Shown: positions 20,538 through 30,914, counted from the first letter of the stretch. The stretch: 64,000 nt of DNA from Paulinella micropora (GCA_009731375.1 BJOX01000183.1:582365-646364), one strand, 5' to 3'. Translations and numbers: made by a program. Notes: a model not told the origin generated them from the sequence alone.

Positions 20538-23500
20538 ATGTCACAATTCAAAAGTTTATTAGGCCTTAATGACTTGGCTGTTGATAGTCTAAATATAACC
20601 AACTTAGACTTAACGAACACTAATATTATTGGCTTAAATACAGATAGAGTGCCAGAAGATGACAACCAATTAAACCTCTACTATACTGATTTACGATTTG
20701 ACAAACGACTAGCTACCAAAAGCACAAAAGAGGGAACTAATCTATACTATACTGATGGTAGGTTTGATGCTAGACTTTCTAGTAAAACTACCGCCGACTT
20801 AAAAGAAATCACCAATTTATATTATACGACAGCCAGGGCTAACACAGACTTTGATACACGGCTAGCCACTAAATCAACCAATAACTCAGCCGAGGGAACA
20901 AATTTATATTATACCACAGCAAGAGCCAATACAGACTTTGATACACTGCTAGGAACAAAATCAACCAATAACTTAGCCGAGGGGACTAATCTATATTACA
21001 CCACCGCGAGGTTTGATACACAATTAGCCACTAAAACTACCGCAGACTTAAAAGAGGGAACTAATTTATATTACACCACAGCAAGGGCTAACACAGATTT
21101 TGATACACTGCTAGCAACTAAATCAACTAATAACTTAGCAGAGGGAACCAATCTATACTATACCACGGCAAGGGCTAATACAGATTTTGACACACGGCTA
21201 GCGACTAAATCAACCAATAACTTAGCCGAGGGGACAAACCTTTATTATACCAATGCAAGGTTTGATACACAATTAGCCACTAAATCAACCAATAACTTAG
21301 CAGAGGAACTAATTTATATTATACGACGGCGAGAGAAAATACGGACTTTGACACACGGCTAGCGACTAAATCAACCAATAACTTAGCAGAGGGAACTAAT
21401 TTATATTATACGGCAGCGAGGTTTGATACACAATTAGCTACTAAAACTACCGCAGACTTGAAAGAGGGAACAAATTTATATTACACCACAGCAAGGGCTA
21501 ACACAGATTTTGACACAGGGTTAGCGACTAAATCAAATAATAACTTAGCAGAGGGAACTAATCTTTATTACACAACCGCACGAGATAATTCAAATTTTGA
21601 CACACTGCTCGCTACAAAATCAATTAATAACTTAGCAGAGGGAACTAATTTATACTACACCACCGTTAGGGCTAATACAGACTTTGATACACGGCTAGGA
21701 ACAAAATCAATAGATGCTTTAAGTGATGTAATAATAACGACACCCGCAAACGGCCAATTATTGGCATAAAATGGAACAAACTGGGTGAATTCTACTGGGT
21801 CATTGGCTTTCCTTGCTTTGTCAGGCGGGACGATGACGGGCGATATTAAAATGGATGCTTCGGCTTTTACTTTATACACAGCCCCGCAGGCTATGACAAC
21901 TAATAATTCTGGTGTGTTTGTTGCTTCTGCTTCTAATGAATACTATCCAGCATATTATGTTTTTAATTTCGACCAGAACGATTATTGGAGCACTGCTATA
22001 TATTACAACGACACAACAGGAGTTTATACAAGAGCTCCCGCAACCACAAATACTTGGGGAGGAAAACCATACACAGGCGAATATATAAAAATTGATTTAG
22101 GAGCAATATACAAGATAAAAAATTATTATGTTAGGTCTTCGTCTGCTAATTACATTGAAACAACACCGAGCATTTGGTATGTGGGTGTAAGCACTGACAA
22201 CATTACATATACATTATGGGACAGCAGGAGTGGCGAGGCTTGGGCTTCACAAACAACTAAGACATATTCTCCTGCTTCAAATGCTACTGCTAGATATATT
22301 ATATTTGTAGTAAATAAGACAGGAAGTGGTGGAACTTCATTTAGAAGCTAACCCCGTATAGCCAGTTTGTATTTTGATTATGAGACATATAATTATGATA
22401 TAACATTGATTAGAAGTATGACGAGCTACACATTAACAACAAGCGGAGCAATATCGGCAAGTGACTTAATCACGGCGAGTGCGGGATTAACAGGAACCAC
22501 ATTAACAGCCAGCGGATTGATAACGGCTAATGCGGGGATTGACTTAAAAAGCCAAATTATTTCAAACTTAGCCACTCCATCGGCTTCAACAGACGGAGCA
22601 AATAAAACTTATGTGGATACATTAGACGGGCAGAATGTAAAACTAACAGGAACACAAACAATAGCAGGAACAAAGGAATTCAGCGGAATATTGGCGACTT
22701 CATTAGGTGTCCCGTGTATAATAGGAAGGAATACAAAAGGCACAGGTGCGACAGGGGGCTTAGAATTATATGGAAACACAGCCAACACGAACGGACCGCA
22801 CATAGAAGCATTTGTTCATACATCTGTTTATCCTGTATTTCAACAATTAAACTGGGGGCAAGACAATATTTCTTTAAATTTTGATTGTTATTATGATGGT
22901 TCAAACTGGAAATCAAGCAACATAAACTCCAACTTTCAATTATACAAGACAAACAACAAACTCAGTTTTTATTATGGCACAGGTGTCGCAGTTGGAGGAA
23001 CTATAACTTTGGCTGAGGCGATGGGTGTTAATACATCGGGAGAGGTAGTCATCCCAACAGCATCCAGCGGTTCTTTAACATTACGAAAAAGAAATACTTA
23101 TACTATGGACCCACAAATATTTTTTAAACGGGAGGATATACGAATTATGATATTGCTTCATGCTTGGTCTACTTCAAACTCTACGGGTGAGCCCTCTGGT
23201 GCTTATAATTATATGCCTCTGAACGGGGCTTGGACATACTCATCGGACAGGAGGCTAAAATCAGATATTAAAACATTAGACTGCGGGGATTGTTGTGAGA
23301 AACTAATGAAAATAAATTGTTGTTCATATTATTTGAAATCGGACGAAAAGAAAGAAAAAAAGAACCACGGATTTATAGCGGATGAGGTAAAAAAAAAATA
23401 TTTCCAGAATTTGTATTCGAAAGCGGAATGAAAGCGGATGACGGAGATGGCTACCTTGAAGGCATAACATATACAAGTTTTATACCAATATTGGTCAGTG

Positions 23501-23631
23501 CTTTTCAACATTTAACAGAAAAGGTTAATAATTTAGAAAAAGAAAATAAAACATTACTTAATATATTACAAGATTTATCTAACCAATTAGCACAACTGAG
23601 AATGGAAGTATTTCCTTCTAATGCCCCCTAG
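20538..23631 (+). pseudogene. Element 1 fibre protein: YYTTARANTDF repeats, peptidase S74 C-terminus
   Basis: Large virion attachment-fibre-type protein. The N-terminus SQFKSLLGLNDLAVDSL leads into about a dozen ~29-aa repeats of EGTNLYYTTARANTDFDT, as seen in phage and viral tail fibres. A beta-rich middle follows, then a chaperone of endosialidase (peptidase S74) domain: SDRRLKSDIKTL (self-cleaving Ser-Asp) and NHGFIADEV. It ends in a leucine-rich coiled coil (LTEKVNNLEKENKTLLNIL). Breaks: a missing G at about 21305, TAA near 21767, TAA near 22349 and a poly-A indel near 23390. The last codons overlap the next gene. The homologous C-terminus is at 63370-64000. Confidence 0.8.
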
Positions 23632-23827
23632 ATTACATCCACCACCGCCAGTCATAGAAATTGATGGCGAACTAACACCAGAGTTGAAGAACCGTGTTTT
23701 GGACATCTCGTTGAAGAATGAAGAAAAAAAAGTAGAGCACGAATTAGAAGATAACTGGAATTGTTGTTGTATAAAAAACAGACCGACCGATAGCTTATTA
23801 AATACTCATTTCAAATGGGTATCATGA
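23621..23827 (+). CDS. Element 1 small protein with PPPP/ELTPELK motif
   Basis: 68 aa: MPPRLHPPPPVIEIDGELTP, then a charged helix and WNCCCIKNRP. It starts inside the end of the fibre gene and overlaps the following membrane-protein start. The homologue in element 3 (63237-63380) has the same overlap and motif RPPPIMDMDGELTPELK; there, a WRCCCFKERTE stretch appears in another phase. The translational coupling suggests a role in fibre assembly or attachment; unproven. Confidence 0.7.
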   Translation: MPPRLHPPPPVIEIDGELTPELKNRVLDISLKNEEKKVEHELEDNWNCCCIKNRPTDSLLNTHFKWVS

Positions 23828-23961
23828 TCGCCATTATTACCCTTTGTATCGTGAGGTTGTCTGAAAAGAACTTACGGTGCGAGGTTGCTAACACTTATGT
23901 AGGCATTTTGACCTTACTCATTGGCATTTGCCTTCCATCGCCTTCTTCAAGTAAGAAGTGA
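23815..23961 (+). CDS. Element 1 small one-TM protein
   Basis: 48 aa with two hydrophobic stretches, GIMIAIITLCIVRLSE and TYVGILTLLIGICLPSPS. It aligns with the 66-aa protein at 63040-63240 (IILCVVRLSD.., TFIGVLTLLIGIICPSP), which has a longer N-terminus, so the start here may be truncated. It overlaps the end of the previous gene. A membrane or holin-like role is possible but not shown. Confidence 0.65.
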   Translation: MGIMIAIITLCIVRLSEKNLRCEVANTYVGILTLLIGICLPSPSSSKK

Positions 23962-24214
23962 GCATTCATACAGTTGAGTTTTATACCAAGAAGCATCACC
24001 AGCACAGATTAGCGGAATAGCTTCATCAAAACTACGACAAGCATTATTCCGTTATGTATGAAAACACATTTAAATTTTGTTTCTATTCCTTTTTGAATAT
24101 AATAAACACAACTTTCATTTTTTTCTCACTGACCCGTGAATAGAAATCACAAGTGGTCAGAGCAGAAATATTAATTAATAAAAAGTTTATGAGTAGTAAT
24201 ATAGAGGGCCACAT
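23947..24214 (-). pseudogene. Element 1 secreted cysteine-rich protein, frameshifted
   Basis: The start MWPSILLLINFLLINISAL forms a signal peptide, followed by TTCDFYSRVSEK, SCVYYIQKGIETKFKCVFIH and CRSFDEAIPLICAGDASWYK in three phases. These pieces align one after another with the intact 85-aa protein at 62536-62793 (CDFYSRYSEKK, KCVFINNG, CRSFDEALPLMCAGD). Two single-base indels in poly-A and near GGAATA break it. It converges on the one-TM gene with a 15-base overlap. The cysteine pattern resembles a PSI-type domain; that assignment is tentative. Confidence 0.7.
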
Positions 24215-24580
24215 GACTGACTATAAATACCAGAAGATTGTTTTTCTGAGCAATGATTTTCCAGGCGGGGTTAATGGTAGCAAGACATTCGACAAAACAT
24301 TAGAATGAACTTTACACCGACCAGAATGAATGTTAAGTTTATCCACTATGTGAATGATGTGACGGAGACGAAAACAAAAATCCTTTATATGGACCGCATC
24401 GGAATTATTGACACATTCGCCGACAGCAACATTGCAAACATTTCCAATCTTAGCTGCAACTTAGGTATTATTAATTGGACCGATCAATACACTTTTAAAG
24501 TGCTTAAAACATACAATGGCAGTATTGAGACTGACCAACTAGCTGGAAGAATTGTTATTTGTTTAGAATTTTTGGCTTAG
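24213..24580 (+). pseudogene. Element 1 unassigned ~120-aa protein, one frame break
   Basis: Frame 1 from MTDYKYQKIVFLSNDFPGG stops at TGA 24306, and frame 2 (NFTPTRMNVKFIHYVNDV to GRIVICLEFLA) opens at 24305. Together they look like one beta-rich protein with a single indel. An earlier ATG at 24189 is possible. The start codon overlaps head-to-head, on CATG, with the start of the cysteine-rich gene on the other strand. A GC hairpin follows the stop at once. Not recognised. Confidence 0.5.
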
Positions 24581-24604
24581 CAGGGGCAAGCCCCCGCACC
24601 CCTT
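24580..24604. repeat. GC-rich hairpin, copy 1
   Basis: AGGGGCAAGCCCCCGCACCCC directly after a stop codon in AT-rich surroundings. The flank GCACCCC..TCCG is shared with the hairpin at 27209. It could act as a terminator-like structure or be a tiny mobile palindrome. Confidence 0.65.
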
Positions 24605-24694
24605 CCGTTGTGGTAAGCGATTAAAACAAAAAAATATTTTTCTACATATAGTTTTTTGAGGTTGTAGGAGGTTTTTTGAAAAAAAAGCTCTTAC

Positions 24695-25488
24695 ATGGAA
24701 AAAATCAATAATGTAAAGGTGAAACCAGTTAAGCAAAACGGAGATGGAGACAAGTTGGCTAAAGGACATAAGTTATTTATGAACCGTACGCCAATATTTT
24801 TCTTCTCGCTCGCAAGAAGAGTGGCAAGACGACCGCACTGTTCGAAATCCTGAAACGAACGACTGACAAAAAGACCCGCATTGTTATTATTGCCAGCACG
24901 ATACACAAGGACCACATTTACAAAGAAATGGTTAAGCACTTCAAGAAGAAGGGAAACCCGATGGCGATATACACATATTTGAAAGCGGACGGATACAGCG
25001 TGATTGATTACGAATTAGACAAGCTCAATAAGCCAGACGAGGAGCAAGAAGAAGGCAAAATTGCTCAGGATGGAAAGGAGGAAGTAGAAAAGCCGAAGTT
25101 TCTTTATTTTGGAAAAGAGGGTGAAAAGAAAAAACAAGAAGCCCCAGCTGAGAGACAGTCTAAGGATCAAACTCCTGAGGTTGTTTTTATTCTTGACGAT
25201 CTCGGCTCATCTTTGAGGGATAAGTCCGTGAGCGACCTACTTAAAAAAAATAGACACTATAAAAGTAAGGTGACTATGAGTTCGCAGTATCTTAACGACT
25301 TACGACCTGAGGCGATTAAACAATTAGACTACCTCCTTATTTTTCCTGGTCAGTCTCAGGATAAAATTAAACTAGTATACAAACATCTGGACCTCGGCTA
25401 CGACCTAGAACACTTCATTGAAAATATCACGAGGCGACGAAAGAACGGTTTAACTTTTTGTATGTGGATGCGGTATCGAACGAACTGA
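24695..25488 (+). pseudogene. Element 1 packaging ATPase (FtsK/HerA, A32-like)
   Basis: Genome-packaging ATPase of the capsid vertex. The N-terminal frame starts MEKINNVKVKPVKQNGDGDK and loses phase at about 24800. The next frame holds the Walker A box LLARKKSGKTTALFEIL and the strand RIVIIASTIHKDHIY. Walker B is VVFILDDLGSS, and MSSQYLNDLRPEA stands where the sensor motif (ATQ-like) is expected. A Lys/Glu-rich insertion lies between the boxes. Single-base frameshift near 24800; otherwise complete. A very diverged counterpart is at 58454-59319. Confidence 0.78.
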
Positions 25489-25534
25489 GGCAAAATTTTA
25501 ACAAAAGGTTTTTGTGATTTTTATTATTTATTTT

Positions 25535-25551
25535 TTTTCTATACAATATAC
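25535..25551 (+). promoter_or_regulatory. T-tract plus ATATACA promoter-like signal
   Basis: TTTTTTTTCTATACAATATAC immediately precedes the ATG at 25552. Similar arrangements (T-run, about 6-10 bases, ATATACA, start) precede 25887 and 29666. Confidence 0.45.
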
Positions 25552-25853
25552 ATGCCAACATCACCAGTGATTATCAGTAGTCCATCAGGTTACAATATCA
25601 GCTACAATCCTTCAATGCCACAAGCAGGAGGAAAGAGAATATCAGCTACAATCCTTCGGACAAGCGATATTGGATGCTAATAGGTTTATCAAGAAAAATC
25701 AATTGATTTCAAGGGGTGCTACTTTTCTGAGCGATGTCGGAGTGCCTTATGCGGACCGTGTAGCGAAGGCGGCAATTAAGCAAGGGTACGGCAAGCAACG
25801 AGGCGGGGCCGTTAAGTTTCGTAAACCCCAACAGTGGATTTGTATCAAACTAA
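25552..25853 (+). pseudogene. Element 1 small basic protein (PLV-type, GVPYADRV/GYGK motif)
   Basis: Starts MPTSPVIISSPSGYNIS; after a frameshift near 25655 it continues AILDANRFIKKNQLISRG, SDVGVPYADRVAKAA and GYGKQRGG. I recall short basic proteins of this layout (fixed 'GVPYA' turn and GYG box) in PLVs and related viruses; the function is unknown, perhaps a minor virion or DNA-condensing protein. The exact end is uncertain because of another phase change after FRKP. Confidence 0.5.
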
Positions 25854-25886
25854 ACTTTATATTAATTTTTTTCGGTAACATATACA

Positions 25887-26890
25887 ATGGTTGTAAAGAA
25901 GCAGAGGAAGAAACTTAAACAACGACCTCCGAGGATATACAGAACCAAAGATTGTCGGTCATATATTAAAGTAAAAGGCAAACGAGCATATCTCAACTTT
26001 GGAAAGAAAACGAATTACCTTTCAACACTTCAAATCGTTAAATTGTTTTTGAAATATATGAACAAACCCAGAGGGAAACGAAAAGAAAAAGCCCGCGAGA
26101 AAGTAATTAAGTCCGACTTCAATCGTCTTGAGCACGAGAACCGCAATCAGGTAAATAATCAGTTAGATAAACTCAAACTGGAAAAGTATGAGCAAATGCA
26201 CGAGCTAGAAAAGAAAGACAAAGAAGCAAAAGAACAACAAAAGAAAATAGAAAAGCGAGAAGCCGAAACGAAAAGAAATGAACTCGCACTCATACAGACT
26301 GAAACAGCTCAAGCTCAAAGAATGGCTACTATTGACGGAAAAATAAAAAGACAAAACGCAATTAACGAGGCTTTACTTGAAGAGATATAGCATTGAATGA
26401 AGCAAAAGGTGAACTAAAAAGAAGAGAAAGAAAAGCGACGGAAAGAACAGGAAGACATTATGTTTTGACAGAAGAAGAAGCCCAAGCATTAGCGGACGAA
26501 GTTAAAAGAAGGAGTGATGAAGCGAAACGACGGCAGGATGAGTTAAGACAGCAAGCGATTGAAGCAGACAGGCAAGCTATGGAAGCGGATGTGAAGACCA
26601 AACTAGCACTGTTACAAAGAGCACAAACTCTATTCGCTAGTGGTAAGAATAGAAAGATTAATGTTAATAACTTAGCAAAAAATTTAGGGTGGAAAACACT
26701 GGGAAGTAGAAAAGGAAATGTAGATGCTGAAGGCAGAACAGCCACAGAATACGTCCAAGGAATAATAAGAGACAGAGCTGGTCAACTAAACATAACCGCT
26801 GGTATGACATTTACGGAATTGGAAAATGCTTTAATAGGACTAACCGCACAGGGCGGAACTGGTGCGAAGAAATTGGAAGACATCATTTAA
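25887..26890 (+). pseudogene. Element 1 Lys/Arg-rich N-terminus plus long coiled coil, one frame break
   Basis: The first frame has VVKKQRKKLKQRPPRIYRTK and CRSYIKVKGKRAYLNFGKKT, then a long helix up to 26390. A second frame without its own ATG (it begins at a TTG) continues the helix and ends TEYVQGIIRDRAG..TFTELENALIGLTA. The two pieces lie one indel apart around 26385, so one ~330-aa protein is likely. The heavy charged helix suggests a minor capsid or scaffold role; this is not demonstrated. Confidence 0.55.
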
Positions 26891-26905
26891 AAAATATTAA
26901 CTAAG

Positions 26906-27758
26906 ATGATGATAAAAAAGCATTTGAAACGAAGTGAATGGAAGACCAAATCAAAGAAAAAAGAATTAGTAAATACCCTAATAAACAAAATGTATGCCGA
27001 CCCCAACACATATAAAGCACTTTCAAATGAATTCCAGATACAACCAGAGCAACAACAACCGCAACAACCACCCACAGAAGAGCAACCATCACCACCAGAG
27101 CAACCACCACCAGAGCAACCACCACCAGAGCAACCACCACCAGCAGAAGAGCAACAACCACCACCAGAGCAACAACAACAAAATGAATCACAAAATGAGC
27201 AAGAGGTAGCAGGGGACTTCGTCCCCCGCACCCCCTCCGATGGGGTCGTAGGGGCTGGAAGCCCCTACAGAGGTTTAATGACTAACGAAATGGATGACAT
27301 TATGAAAAAGCACAATTGGTATTTAGGGACAGTAGCGAGCGACGAAATACACAAGTTGAAACCAGAAAAAAGAAAGAAGTATGGTTTTATAATGAACACA
27401 GACCCAAGCACCAAAAAAGGGCAACATTGGATTGCTGTTTATATTTCTTTAGACTGTGATAGAAGCATAGAGATATATGATCCTCTCGCACTGTATAAGC
27501 CGACTGAAGACTTCCAACACCAAATGAAACAGCTTGTTGAAAAGAGTAGGCTGAGCACATACTTATTAATGAAGGTTAATCAAGTTAAAAAACCAAAGCG
27601 ACACGACAGATACCTGCGGATTGCATAGTATTAGGTTTTTGTTAGAAAGAGCAAAAGGTAATAGGTTTAAATTCGCAAGCGGTTGGACTGACTTAAAAGA
27701 AAAAGAAGCGGAGGAGTTGAAAGCTCAGAACGGTTACGGCTTTGATACCTTTATTTGA
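26906..27758 (+). pseudogene. Element 1 adenain-like capsid maturation cysteine protease
   Basis: Adenovirus/Ulp1-type protease that would process capsid proteins. A basic N-terminus is followed by a Gln/Pro/Glu repeat linker (residues ~46-100), then the catalytic domain: GQHWIAVYI (His174), IEIYDPL (Asp192). The expected Cys box, DTCGLHSIRFLLE, is present but in another phase, because an indel near 27605 makes the main frame stop at 27628. So the enzyme is cut off just before its nucleophile. The linker carries a GC-rich hairpin sequence translated as AGDFVPRTPSDGVVGAG. Confidence 0.8.
27209..27270. repeat. GC-rich hairpins, copy 2, inside the protease linker
   Basis: Two adjoining stem-loops, GGGGACTTCGTCCCC and GGGGCTGGAAGCCCC, joined by CGCACCCCCTCCGATGGGG. 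The first half matches the flank of the hairpin at 24580. It keeps the protease frame open through 27270. Confidence 0.7.
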
Positions 27759-27829
27759 AGTAATTAAAACAAAAATATTTTTTTCATTATATAGAAGCTT
27801 TTGAAAAAGTTACTCAAAACCCGTGGAGG

Positions 27830-27850
27830 TGCGGAGGCGAAGCCTCCGCA
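27830..27850. repeat. GC-rich hairpin, copy 3, abutting a start codon
   Basis: Perfect stem GCGGAGGC / GCCTCCGC with a GAA loop, ending directly at the ATG of the penton-like gene. It would hide the start in a strong stem-loop in the mRNA. Confidence 0.7.
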
Positions 27851-28666
27851 ATGGAGTATAGAGGCGAGCGAAGTAGTAACATTTACTATGTCAACAGCAA
27901 AAATAGGATAAACTGTACGGACAGTGATTTCACTCACTCCATTGATATGAAATCGCTAGACAACCCGACACACTGTAAAATTTTACATATCTATGTGCCG
28001 AAGTCGTATTACTCTGTGGCAAGTCTTTGCAATACTTTTATTCTGAGTGAGAACGGTAACGAGGCGCTCATTACGATACCCGAGGGCAACTACACAATGA
28101 ACAACTTAAAAAATAAGCTTGCCGAAGTGCTAACAGCAGACAGTCCCAACCATTACGCATACACAATAACAAGCAATAACACAAATACTGACCCCGAAGA
28201 TGGTAAGCTATTATTCACCGTAGCGAACAATCCCATCAACATTCAACCGCGGTTTGTATTTGATGACGAAACTCGCATCCATGAAATTATGTGGTTTGAG
28301 CGGTCCTCTACTTACTTCTTCGCTAATATTACACTAAGGTCACCAAATGTCATAATATTCACTGGCAAAAAAACATTGTATCTTCAATCGGACTTAGTCG
28401 GCGAAGGTGATAATCACGTATTACAAGAAATATATACAGCGAACGAAATACCATTCGGCTCTGTTATCTACCATAGCTCGGGTAGTGAATACGGCAAACG
28501 GTTATCTACGAGTTCAAGCAATGTGTATCGGTTTTACTTTACTGACGAAAACGACCAACCAATTAACCTAAACGGTTTGGGTATCGTAATGACATTGTTA
28601 ATTTATCGCGAGACGAATTATTTTAATTTATTTACACCATTTTTTAATCTGCTTAAATCTAGGTAA
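27851..28666 (+). CDS. Element 1 penton-like minor capsid protein, 271 aa
   Basis: Starts MEYRGERSSNIYYVNSKNRI, then FTHSIDMKSLDNPTHCKIL, IYVPKSYYSVASLCNTFIL and ITIPEGNYTMNNLKNKLAEVL. This order (N-S-K-N-R, basic strand, IPKSYY, GNYT, L-N-L) is typical of the single-jelly-roll penton proteins of Polintons and PLVs. The last ~25 residues look altered (ETNYFNLFTPFFNLLKS), perhaps a late frameshift. It lies directly ahead of the major capsid gene, as in element 3, where penton and capsid genes also adjoin. Confidence 0.65.
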   Translation: MEYRGERSSNIYYVNSKNRINCTDSDFTHSIDMKSLDNPTHCKILHIYVPKSYYSVASLCNTFILSENGNEALITIPEGNYTMNNLKNKLAEVLTADSPNHYAYTITSNNTNTDPEDGKLLFTVANNPINIQPRFVFDDETRIHEIMWFERSSTYFFANITLRSPNVIIFTGKKTLYLQSDLVGEGDNHVLQEIYTANEIPFGSVIYHSSGSEYGKRLSTSSSNVYRFYFTDENDQPINLNGLGIVMTLLIYRETNYFNLFTPFFNLLKSR

Positions 28667-28726
28667 TTAATTAATTTTTTTTCTCATATTAAAATATAAG
28701 AAAACCGAAAAAAGAAGAAAAACAAA

Positions 28727-29576
28727 ATGCACACACAACACGGAGGCGAACTAGATTTTAGCAGGACTGACTACATCAGTGCTTCTTATCGTTTGAATAA
28801 GCTTACCCCTCGTGAGGGTTCTGTTGATGTCACTGTGACAACGGCAGGAGGACAGGAAAGTAACTTTGACCTTATCAGCCGAAAATCTTTTATTACAACG
28901 ATGACCCTCTTTCTACTGGAGGAGGCACGGTCGCACAAGCTGATACAGACGTTAAGGTTACCAGTCTAGGTCTTTTCTTGGCTGTTGAAACCAATCCTGA
29001 TGTCATTCAATCAATTCAACAGAAGATTATGAGCCCCGAAGGTATGAGCTTCAACATTTATTATTCTTATTTGTATAAAAATACAGTCGGAGTAGCTTCA
29101 GATTCTCAAAATGTTATACTTAGATTTGACAGAGGCTACGGACGGCGAATTAAGAAATTTATCACTCCGTATTCAACGGAACTGAAAATAAGAACACTGC
29201 TTATGACAATAGCAACATTCTTGGTACTGAGGTGAAAAATTTTTATATCACACTAGACGGGGCACGACTTCAGGAATTCAATGTTGATTGTCAAACTGGA
29301 AAACTAGAAGACTATATGTATCTTAAGCCGAAGTTGGAAGGCTCTGCTTTGATGAATAGCAATGTTTATCAATACAACTGGTTTTGGTGTGATAGCTTTG
29401 ACAATACCCGCCCTTTGTGGAGCAAGGACCAAAATGAAATCAGTGGAATAAGTCTAGACACCGAGCGACGATGGGAGTTTATCGGAAACACTGCGACTAT
29501 GACAGCTAATCATTACACATTTGTCGTCACCCAGCAAGAAGTAACTGTTAAGAATGGCGCCATTACCAGAAATTAA
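28727..29576 (+). pseudogene. Element 1 major capsid protein (PLV type), three phases, internal deletion
   Basis: Segment 1: FSRTDYISASYRLNKLTPRE and FDLISRK. Segment 2: SLGLFLAVETNPDVIQSIQQ, EGMSFNIYYSYL and RFDRGYGRRIKKF. Segment 3: YITLDGARLQEFNV, SNVYQYNWFWCDSF and ANHYTFVVTQ. These are hallmarks I associate with PLV double-jelly-roll capsid proteins. The total is ~283 residues, against ~450-500 expected. The missing part falls between ISRK and the LFLAVE block, so the central region appears deleted. Frameshifts lie near 28890 and 29215. A T-tract/ATAT leader precedes the ATG. Confidence 0.6.
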
Positions 29577-29665
29577 ACCCCACCAGTGAGGTAATAGGTA
29601 GTAATTAATTTTGATAGTTAATTTTTTTTATAATATACAATCTACGATTGTAAATCGTAGGAACT

Positions 29666-30914
29666 ATGACCACTCATCAACGAAATTTGATAGCACAAAA
29701 CCCTGACGGAGACTTCATAAATGTCAAAGTCGGCTACGATGGTAATGTTGAAACCAATGGTATGAAAACCGCTTTCGGCGAAGCATTGGTCTGTCAATTA
29801 ACACCAGTATTACAAGAGATTTTCCCATACACTATCAATACACGAATATGGACATTAGCTCAAACTGATGCTACCATTTCATTTAATGCTAATATGGCCG
29901 AACTTAAAACAGATGTGAAGACGACCGCGAATGCCGTATTGAAGAGTTAAAAAAAAAATTTAAATACAGAACTGGTATGGGAGTTCTAACACGATTTACT
30001 GCTTTATGGACTACTGATGAAACGAAAGACTACAATTCATATATCGGCATAGGTGAAAGTGCTAATGGCTTCTATTTTTACAAAATAAAAGCGACTGGTA
30101 TGAATATTGCCAGTGTTAAAGGAGGCGTTCCGACACTTATTCCCCAATCGACCTGGGATGACCCGTGTGATGGTACTAAAATTATGCCTATCATAGATTG
30201 GACCAAAGGGAATGTATTCCAGATTAAATTTCAATATCTTGGCTTTGGTGCTATAAGGTTCTACATAGAAAATCATCAAGTGGAGAATTTCAGCTGGTTC
30301 ATAAAATAAAATATGCGAATGCGAATATGGGTGTTAGTCTTTCAAATACAACCCTACCTTTTTCGGCTTGTATCAGAAATTATGGAACTGGTAATGCTAA
30401 TCAAACATTAAAAACAGCCAGTTGTAGTATGTTTATTGAGGTCACTAACACTATTAATTCAAGCATATCAAACGAAGCGGAAGGTAGTGAGCCAGCGAGC
30501 ACCACTGAAAGTCCGATTATTAGCATGAAAAATAAAACAACTTTTAATGGTGTGACCAATTATTCAATTGTTTATCAATCTCTAGTGAGCATATCAAACG
30601 AAGACAGCAAAGTTAATATAGTGCGGATTGTGAAAACGACTGGAGCACTTACGGCGGAGAACTTCGCGGATATTGATACCAAAACTTCAATCGTATCAAA
30701 GGACACCAGCGCGACCGCTTTGGGTGGTGCTGTTATAACTGATGTCATTCTTAAACTTTATGTTAATGCTACTTCTAGCCAGCTTATTGACCTGCGAACT
30801 TACAACATACAACTCTCTCCTGGTGAAAATCTAACATTTTTACAAAAGTCTGTATCAACTCCCAATAACGGAGGAAATGTGAGTGTTATAGTTAATTTCT
30901 TAGAAGACCACTAA
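29666..30914 (+). pseudogene. Element 1 beta-rich virion-type protein, three phases
   Basis: Pieces: MKTAFGEALVCQLTPVLQEI and YTINTRIW; then MGVLTRFTALWTTDETKDYN and FKQ-like strand FQIKFQYLGFGAIRFYIEN; then PFSACIRNYGTGNANQTLK through to VIVNFLEDH. The same order occurs in element 3 at 53634-54843. I recall related 'TAFGE..P..Q..F.Y.INTR' proteins in phages and PLVs with no assigned role; a receptor-binding or capsid-decoration function is a guess. Frameshifts near 29945 and 30290. Confidence 0.6.

Noticed and set aside
24189-24308. Separate 39-aa gene starting MSSNIEGHMTDY
   Set aside because: Better read as the first part of the following protein broken by one indel; the inner ATG at 24213 is an equally good start.
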